Below, in pieces: positions 7,172 through 10,834 of a stretch of DNA of 10,834 nucleotides (within the stretch, counting starts at the first letter, position 1; each line of letters begins with the position of its first letter). Position numbers and translations under genes: made by a program. The stretch is from assembly GCA_021784995.1 (NCBI GenBank), contig JAJYHA010000380.1:1-10834 (forward strand), given 5' to 3'. This stretch comes from Myxococcales bacterium. GTDB lineage: Bacteria; Myxococcota; Myxococcia; Myxococcales; Anaeromyxobacteraceae. The notes beneath the pieces are model-generated. The model saw only the letters and a list, made by a program, of their open reading frames with translations. It did no database searches and had not been told where the DNA came from.

Positions 7172-7177
7172 AACGTA
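7172..7177 (-). promoter_or_regulatory. Candidate -10 box directly ahead of ruvB
   Basis: On the minus strand TACGTT, then 6 bases (GCCTTG), then GTG at 7165. This is the geometry of a leaderless promoter, in which transcription begins at or next to the start codon. The box matches TATAAT at only 3 of 6 positions, all three being the TANNNT core, and the -35 is poor. It would give ruvB its own transcript, separate from ruvCA. Confidence 0.25.
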
Positions 7178-7348
7178 GCAGAGGGGACCCACAGCGGGTC
7201 GGACTCGGGCGGCGCCACGTCCGACCTCCGGCTCGCGCCCACGCCCGCCCAGGCCGCCGGGCGCGGGCGAGGAGCGCGGCCACCGTCACGACGCGGAACC
7301 CCGTGGCCCCGCAAGTGCCCGTCGTCCCTGGCCTCTCGCGCCACCGCC

Positions 7349-7939
7349 TCACGATCGCAGCAGCTGCAGCGCCTCGCGGAGCAGGTCGTCCACGCGGCGA
7401 CCCTCGCACCGCTCACGGAGCGCCTCCACGGCGGCAGTGGCCTGTCCCGGCTTGAAGCCGAGGCCCAGCAGCGCCTGCTCGAGCTGGTCGAGCGGTCCGC
7501 CGCCCTGGCCGGCGCGGGGCGCGGCGGCCCGAGCGAGCGCCACCAGCTTCTCCTTCAGCTCCACCACCAGCCGCTCCGCCGTCTTCTTCCCCACCCCCGG
7601 CACCTTGGTGAGGCGCGCGACGTCGCCGTCCGCGACCGCACGCGCCAGGTCGCGCGCCTCGATGCCCGACAGGATGTTCTGGGCGGCGCGCGGCCCCACG
7701 TTCTTCACCGAGACGAGCTCGTGGAAGACCGTCTCCTCCTCCTCCGAGGCGAAGCCGAAGAGCAGCAGCGCGTCCTCGCGCACGTAGGTGTGGACCCGCA
7801 GCGACGCCCGCTCGCCGGGAGCCGGCAGGGCCGCCAGCGACACGGTCGAGAGGTGGACGCGGTAGCCGACGCCGCCCACGTCGAGGACGGCGTCGTGCTC
7901 GCGCTTCTCCACGACCAGCCCGGTGAGCCGTGCGATCAC
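7349..7939 (-). CDS. ruvA: Holliday junction DNA helicase subunit RuvA
   Basis: A 196-residue protein that binds the four-way junction as a tetramer and loads RuvB rings. Domain I is the N-terminal OB fold ([16 protein letters not shown]... [11 protein letters not shown]), including R54-E55-D56, the acidic pin that separates strands in E. coli RuvA. Domain II holds two helix-hairpin-helix motifs, [14 protein letters not shown] (77-90) and [13 protein letters not shown] (112-124). A flexible Ala/Gly linker (138-149) leads to the RuvB-binding domain III (150-196, [12 protein letters not shown]). Start GTG 7939 overlaps the ruvC stop by four bases (GTGA), with GAGG four bases ahead of it inside ruvC. 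The two should be translationally coupled. Length is normal for the family (~200). Confidence 0.97.
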   Translation of the reverse strand: MIARLTGLVVEKREHDAVLDVGGVGYRVHLSTVSLAALPAPGERASLRVHTYVREDALLLFGFASEEEETVFHELVSVKNVGPRAAQNILSGIEARDLARAVADGDVARLTKVPGVGKKTAERLVVELKEKLVALARAAAPRAGQGGGPLDQLEQALLGLGFKPGQATAAVEALRERCEGRRVDDLLREALQLLRS

Positions 7940-8496
7940 GTCGCCTCGCCGTAGCGGCGCACCGCCGGGCGCGGGGTGCACCGGCGCGCCGCCTCGCCCC
8001 GCGCAGCGCGGAGCCGGGGGAGGTGCCGCGCGGGGTTCACCGCGTGCGCCAGGTGGCAGACCGCGATGGCCAGGGCGTCCGCCTCGTCCGCGGCCTCGGG
8101 GACCCGGCCGAAGAGCGTGCGCGCGGTGCGGACCATCTGCGCCTTCTCGGCGCGCCCGTTGCCGGTGAAGGCGCGCTTCACCTCGGCCGGCGCGTACTCG
8201 AAGACCGGAACGCCTGCCCGCGCCGCCGCGGCCAGCGCCACGCCGCGGGCCTGTCCCAGCGCCAGCGCCGAGCGCGGCGAGCGGCCACAGAAGGCGGTCT
8301 CCACCGCGACCGCGTCCACGCGGGCGCGCGCCAGCACCTGCGACAGCCCCTCGAAGATGCGCGCCAGCCGCTCCGGCATGGGCAGGTCGCCCGGCGCCAG
8401 CACCCCCGAGTGGACGCGCTCCAGCCCGGCGCGCGCGCGCTCGACGAGACCGAACCCGCAGCGGCGGGAGCCGGGATCGATGCCGAGGACGATCAC
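7936..8496 (-). CDS. ruvC: Crossover junction endodeoxyribonuclease RuvC
   Basis: A 186-residue dimeric nuclease that resolves Holliday junctions by paired nicks. The four acidic catalytic residues are in place: D7 (GIDPGS), E66 (AVETAF), D137 and D140 ([10 protein letters not shown]), matching E. coli D7, E66, D138 and D141. F69 and the basic pair K107 and K118 ([16 protein letters not shown]) occupy the E. coli positions as well. The C-terminus after ~160 is Arg/Ala/Pro-rich and less conserved. Start is GTG 8496; AGGA seven bases upstream could be a Shine-Dalgarno, but it also lies within a TAGGAT -10-like box. It is the first gene of a ruvC-ruvA unit and follows the MFS gene after 62 bases on the same strand. 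Confidence 0.96.
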   Translation of the reverse strand: MIVLGIDPGSRRCGFGLVERARAGLERVHSGVLAPGDLPMPERLARIFEGLSQVLARARVDAVAVETAFCGRSPRSALALGQARGVALAAAARAGVPVFEYAPAEVKRAFTGNGRAEKAQMVRTARTLFGRVPEAADEADALAIAVCHLAHAVNPARHLPRLRAARGEAARRCTPRPAVRRYGEAT

Positions 8497-8502
8497 CCGG
8501 GC

Positions 8503-8530
8503 ATCCTAGCACCCCGCCCACGGCCGTCCA
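8503..8530 (-). promoter_or_regulatory. Candidate sigma-70-type promoter for ruvC-ruvA
   Basis: On the minus strand TGGACG (8525-8530), a 16-base spacer, then TAGGAT (8503-8508): four of six matches to each consensus box. The ruvC GTG follows the -10 after six bases (GCCCGG), so the transcript would be leaderless or nearly so. The AGGA within the box could instead act as a ribosome binding site if the genes are read through from the MFS gene. Confidence 0.35.
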
Positions 8531-8558
8531 CGCACCGGCCGCGGGCGCGGACGCGCGG

Positions 8559-9803
8559 TCACGGCACCTGCGGGGGGAACCGCGTCGGCTGCTGCGCCAG
8601 GACCGTCCGGCGCAGCCGCGGCAGCGCGAGGTGGAACGCGAGGCTGGCCAGCAGCACGGCCACCGCGCCCGCCCGCACCACCGCCGGGACGCCGAGGCGC
8701 GCCGCGGCCACGCCGCCCGCCAGCGCGCCGAAGGGCGTCGTGCCCACGAAGAGCATCGAGAAGAGGCCCATGACGCGGCCGCGCATCTCCGGCGGCGCCA
8801 GCCCCTGCAGCAGGGTCATGGTCCCGGCGGTCTGCGTCAGGTAGCCGAAGCCGGCCAGCAGCAGGAACGCGCAGGAGAGCGGCGTGGTGCGCGAGAGCGA
8901 GAGCCCCACGAGGCCCGCGCCCAGAAGCGAGGCGCCGAGCGCGACCCGCCGCCCCAGGCCGTGCAGGCTCCGCCGCACCATGAGCGACACCCCCGCCACC
9001 AGCGCGCCGGCGCCGGCCGACGCCTGCAGGAGCCCCATCGTGCGGGCGTCGCCGTGCAGCACGTCGCGCGCGAACACGGGCAGGAACGTGACGTACGGGA
9101 GCGCGAAGAAGCTGGAGGTGGCGAGCAGCGCCAGCAGCGCGCGCACGTGCGGGGTCCCCCCGGCGTAGGCGAGCCCATCCACCAGGTGGCCCCGCCGCGA
9201 CCCGGCGTGCGGCCGCGGCGGCGGCACGTGCATGACCGCCACCGCGTAGAGGGTGCCCAGGAAGCTGACGGCGTTCAGCGCGAAGCAGACGCCCTCGCCC
9301 ACCGCCGCCACCATCCAGCCGGCCAGCGCCGGGCCCAGCGCTCGGGCGCCGTTGACGATGCTGGAGTTGAGGGCGAGGGCGTTCGGCATGTCCTCCCCCG
9401 CGATGTCCCCGAGCAGCGACTGCCGGGCCGGGATCTCGAACGCATAGGTGAGCCCCAGCATGAGGGCCAGCGGCAGGAGCATCCAGGCGCGCACCACCCC
9501 GGTCAGCGTGAGGAGCGCCAGCAGGATCGCCTGCCCCAGCGCGTTGAGCTGGGTCGCGAGCACGATGCGCTTGCGCGGGAGCCGGTCGGCCAGCGACCCC
9601 GCCCACACACCCAGCAGGAAGACCGGGATCTGCCCCAGGAAGGCCACCAGCCCCAGGAGCCGCGTCGACTGGGTCAGGCGGTACACCAGCCAGCCCTGCG
9701 CCACCGACTGCATCCAGGTGCCGACCAGCGACACGCACTGGCCCGCGAAGAAGAGGCGCAGGTTCCGGTGCCGGAGGGAGCGGAGGGCGTGGGGCCAGCG
9801 CAT
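8559..9803 (-). CDS. MFS transporter, MFS_3/EntS-like exporter type
   Basis: A 414-residue multi-pass membrane protein of the major facilitator superfamily. The N-terminus [20 protein letters not shown] and the following [14 protein letters not shown] are typical of the MFS_3 group (enterobactin-exporter EntS-like and other drug/metabolite exporters). The loop 2-3 signature [11 protein letters not shown] is at residues 69-79. The rest reads as alternating hydrophobic segments with short Arg-rich loops, a central loop around residues 205-222 ([13 protein letters not shown]), and a C-terminal half repeating the pattern. Twelve helices are expected. Start ATG 9803 places the family-typical N-terminus correctly; a GTG four codons upstream (9815) or a longer frame to 9884 is less likely. 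No clear Shine-Dalgarno is seen. The gene is divergent from the MATE gene and upstream of ruvC. The substrate is unknown. Confidence 0.88.
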   Translation of the reverse strand: MRWPHALRSLRHRNLRLFFAGQCVSLVGTWMQSVAQGWLVYRLTQSTRLLGLVAFLGQIPVFLLGVWAGSLADRLPRKRIVLATQLNALGQAILLALLTLTGVVRAWMLLPLALMLGLTYAFEIPARQSLLGDIAGEDMPNALALNSSIVNGARALGPALAGWMVAAVGEGVCFALNAVSFLGTLYAVAVMHVPPPRPHAGSRRGHLVDGLAYAGGTPHVRALLALLATSSFFALPYVTFLPVFARDVLHGDARTMGLLQASAGAGALVAGVSLMVRRSLHGLGRRVALGASLLGAGLVGLSLSRTTPLSCAFLLLAGFGYLTQTAGTMTLLQGLAPPEMRGRVMGLFSMLFVGTTPFGALAGGVAAARLGVPAVVRAGAVAVLLASLAFHLALPRLRRTVLAQQPTRFPPQVP

Positions 9804-9838
9804 CGCGGCGCGCACTCTAGCAGCGGAGCGCCCGGACC

Positions 9839-9852
9839 GCCCGCGCGCGGGC
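9839..9852. promoter_or_regulatory. 14-base perfect palindrome between divergent transporter genes
   Basis: GCCCGCGCGCGGGC is its own reverse complement and sits almost exactly midway between the MFS start (9803) and the MATE start (9894). A dimeric repressor controlling both transporters could bind here. It is made only of G and C, so chance occurrence in this DNA is a serious alternative. Confidence 0.3.
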
Positions 9853-9879
9853 CCCGTGGGCGAACCGCGCCGCGCCGCA

Positions 9880-9885
9880 TACACT
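9880..9885 (+). promoter_or_regulatory. Candidate -10 box for a leaderless MATE transcript
   Basis: TACACT (four of six to TATAAT) is followed by eight bases and then the GTG start at 9894. No Shine-Dalgarno precedes the start, so a leaderless transcript is plausible. No convincing -35 is visible. Confidence 0.3.
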
Positions 9886-9893
9886 GCCCGGCC

Positions 9894-10834
9894 GTGCGCA
9901 CCGCCCGCTCCCTCCGCGCGGACGTGGCCGGCCTGGCGCGGCTGGCCGTCCCGCTCGCCGTGGCCGGCGGGGGCCAGGCGCTCATGGGCGCGGTGGACAC
10001 CGCCGTCTGCGGTCGGGCCGGGGCCGCGGTGCTGGCCGGCGCCGGCCTGGGCAACGCGATCACCATGGCGGCGGCCGTCGCGGGCGCCGGGCTCATGCTG
10101 GGCCTCGATCCCCTCGTCGCGCAGGCCTTCGGCGCGCGCGACGCGCGCGGCGCACGGCGCTGGCTCTGGCAGGGGACCTGGCTGGCGCTCCTGGCCGGCG
10201 CCCTGCTGGCGCTGCCGGTCGCGGCGGCCGGGTGGCTGCTGGGCGCCCTCGGCGTCGAGCGCGAGGTGGCGGCGCAGGCGAGCCGCTTCCTGTGGGTGCG
10301 CGCCCCCGGCCTGCCCGCGTTCCTGGTCTTCATGGCCGCTCGCTCCTACCTGCAGGGCCTCGGGCTCACGCGCGCCGTGGTGGCCTCGACGGTGGCGGGC
10401 AACGCGATCAACATGGGCATCGTCGGGCAGACGTCTATCCGCGTGACCTCCGCGTTCCCAGCCAACGCGACGCTGACGCTGTCGCAGGGGCCGACGCAGG
10501 CGACGCTTGACCTGACGCTGACGCCGGCGGCGTCGTCGCAGTTCGGGCTGGTGACGCTGGCGCCGTGGCTGGCGACGACGGGGACGCTGACGCTGGGGCC
10601 GCTGCCGAGTGGGACGCCGCTGGCGCTGCCGGGCGGGGAGGCGCTGATGCTGAACGGGACGTTCGGGACGGTCGCGATGAGCTGGCAGGCGACGGTGGGG
10701 GCGGCGTACGCGCAGGTGGTGGTGCCGGCGGGCAGCAGCGTGGGGACGCTGACGCTGACGAACGCGCCGCAGCTGCAGTCGGTGGTGATCGGGGGGACGG
10801 CGACGACGCTGACGCTGACGAACGCGCCGAGCGT
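9894..10834 (+). CDS. MATE family efflux protein N-terminus running in frame into unrelated repetitive sequence
   Basis: Residues 1-175 are a clear MATE multidrug/toxin extruder start: LARLAVPLAVAGGGQALMG, VDTAVCGRAG, then the hallmark LDPLVAQAFGARD (71-83), and hydrophobic helices at about 14-34, 45-66, 93-118 and 138-158. MATE proteins normally have ~450 residues and twelve helices. After GNAINMG (to residue 175, base 10418) the membrane character ends. The same frame stays open to the window edge (313 codons) but now encodes a Thr/Leu/Ala/Gly-rich, probably beta-stranded sequence (for example VVVPAGSSVGTLTLTNAP). Start is GTG 9894 with no Shine-Dalgarno. The MATE identity of the first half is confident. 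The fusion is most likely an assembly join, or else an insertion; it should not be annotated as a functional MATE. Confidence 0.75.
   Translation, partial: MRTARSLRADVAGLARLAVPLAVAGGGQALMGAVDTAVCGRAGAAVLAGAGLGNAITMAAAVAGAGLMLGLDPLVAQAFGARDARGARRWLWQGTWLALLAGALLALPVAAAGWLLGALGVEREVAAQASRFLWVRAPGLPAFLVFMAARSYLQGLGLTRAVVASTVAGNAINMGIVGQTSIRVTSAFPANATLTLSQGPTQATLDLTLTPAASSQFGLVTLAPWLATTGTLTLGPLPSGTPLALPGGEALMLNGTFGTVAMSWQATVGAAYAQVVVPAGSSVGTLTLTNAPQLQSVVIGGTATTLTLTNAPS
10419..10834. other. Compositionally foreign segment after the MATE break
   Basis: From about 10419-10434 codon choice changes abruptly. Thr becomes almost always ACG, Ala almost always GCG and Leu CTG, with a few T- or A-ending codons (tct, cca, ctt, agt), whereas the MATE part mixes GCC/GCG and GGC/GTC. 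Read on +, it looks like an Ig-like or beta-sandwich surface or virion structural protein with recurring T-L-T-L strands. The minus strand in the frame sharing the same third positions is also open across the segment, with C-ending codons, but it gives an implausibly Cys- and Ser-rich product, so + is preferred. I cannot name the family. Confidence 0.6.
10746..10829 (+). repeat. 60-base (20-codon) repeat with TLTLTNAP core
   Basis: A 24-base identical core lies at 10746-10769 and again at 10806-10829, exactly 60 bases apart and in frame, both encoding TLTLTNAP. Shorter copies of acgctgacgctg lie at 10470-10481 and 10584-10595, and a partial one at 10515-10523. The array appears to continue past the window edge. 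Confidence 0.7.

Noticed and set aside
6182..7954. 590-codon plus-strand ORF opposite ruvB and ruvA
   Set aside because: Long only because GC-rich DNA has few stops; it is the antisense of two unmistakable RuvA/RuvB genes and has shadow-type composition.
10470..10829. CRISPR-like or non-coding tandem repeat array
   Set aside because: The acgctgacg repeats are in phase with codons, vary in spacing and encode T-L strands, so they are protein-level repeats rather than direct repeats with unique spacers.
10432..10834. Minus-strand open frame through the foreign tail
   Set aside because: It is open and has C-ending codons, but gives a Cys- and Ser-rich product without recognisable pattern. The plus-strand frame gives regular beta-type repeats. 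Not fully excluded.

Overview
This is a very GC-rich bacterial window (strong G/C preference at third codon positions, GTG starts, lpxC present). It suggests a Gram-negative, LPS-making bacterium. The gene content and codon style fit a myxobacterial (Anaeromyxobacter-like, Myxococcota) chromosome, but that placement is inference from style; no rRNA or marker comparison was possible. Most of the window is ordinary housekeeping chromosome. I see no CRISPR array, tRNA, rRNA, transposase or defence island.

Layout. (1) 1-2182, + strand: the 3' part of glcE and a complete glcF, two subunits of a glycolate-oxidase-type FAD/Fe-S complex. They would be translationally coupled, but glcE has lost one G in a G-run, so its last ~30 codons sit in another frame. 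(2) 2190-2474, - strand: a small helical protein of unknown function. (3) 2766-4040, + strand: an acetyl-CoA hydrolase/4-hydroxybutyrate CoA-transferase family enzyme, divergent from the small gene. (4) 4092-5021, - strand: lpxC, lipid A synthesis. (5) 5022-5404: a 383-base gene-free region between divergent lpxC and a rhomboid protease (5405-6106, + strand). (6) 6137-8496, - strand: Holliday-junction genes transcribed ruvC, ruvA, ruvB; ruvC and ruvA overlap by 4 bases and ruvB follows after a gap of over 150 bases. (7) 8559-9803, - strand: an MFS exporter upstream of ruvC. (8) 9894-end, + strand: the N-terminal ~175 residues of a MATE efflux protein.

The most anomalous part is the right end. 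At about 10416-10434 the MATE protein stops looking like MATE. The frame continues without a stop into a Thr/Leu/Ala/Gly-rich, apparently beta-strand-rich, repetitive sequence with different codon use (Thr almost always ACG). An assembly chimera is the simplest reading; a real insertion or gene fusion is the alternative. Other points worth checking are the glcE frameshift, recurring TANNNT boxes 6-8 bases before start codons (possible leaderless transcripts), a 14-base palindrome between the divergent transporters, and a one-helical-turn direct repeat upstream of the rhomboid gene.
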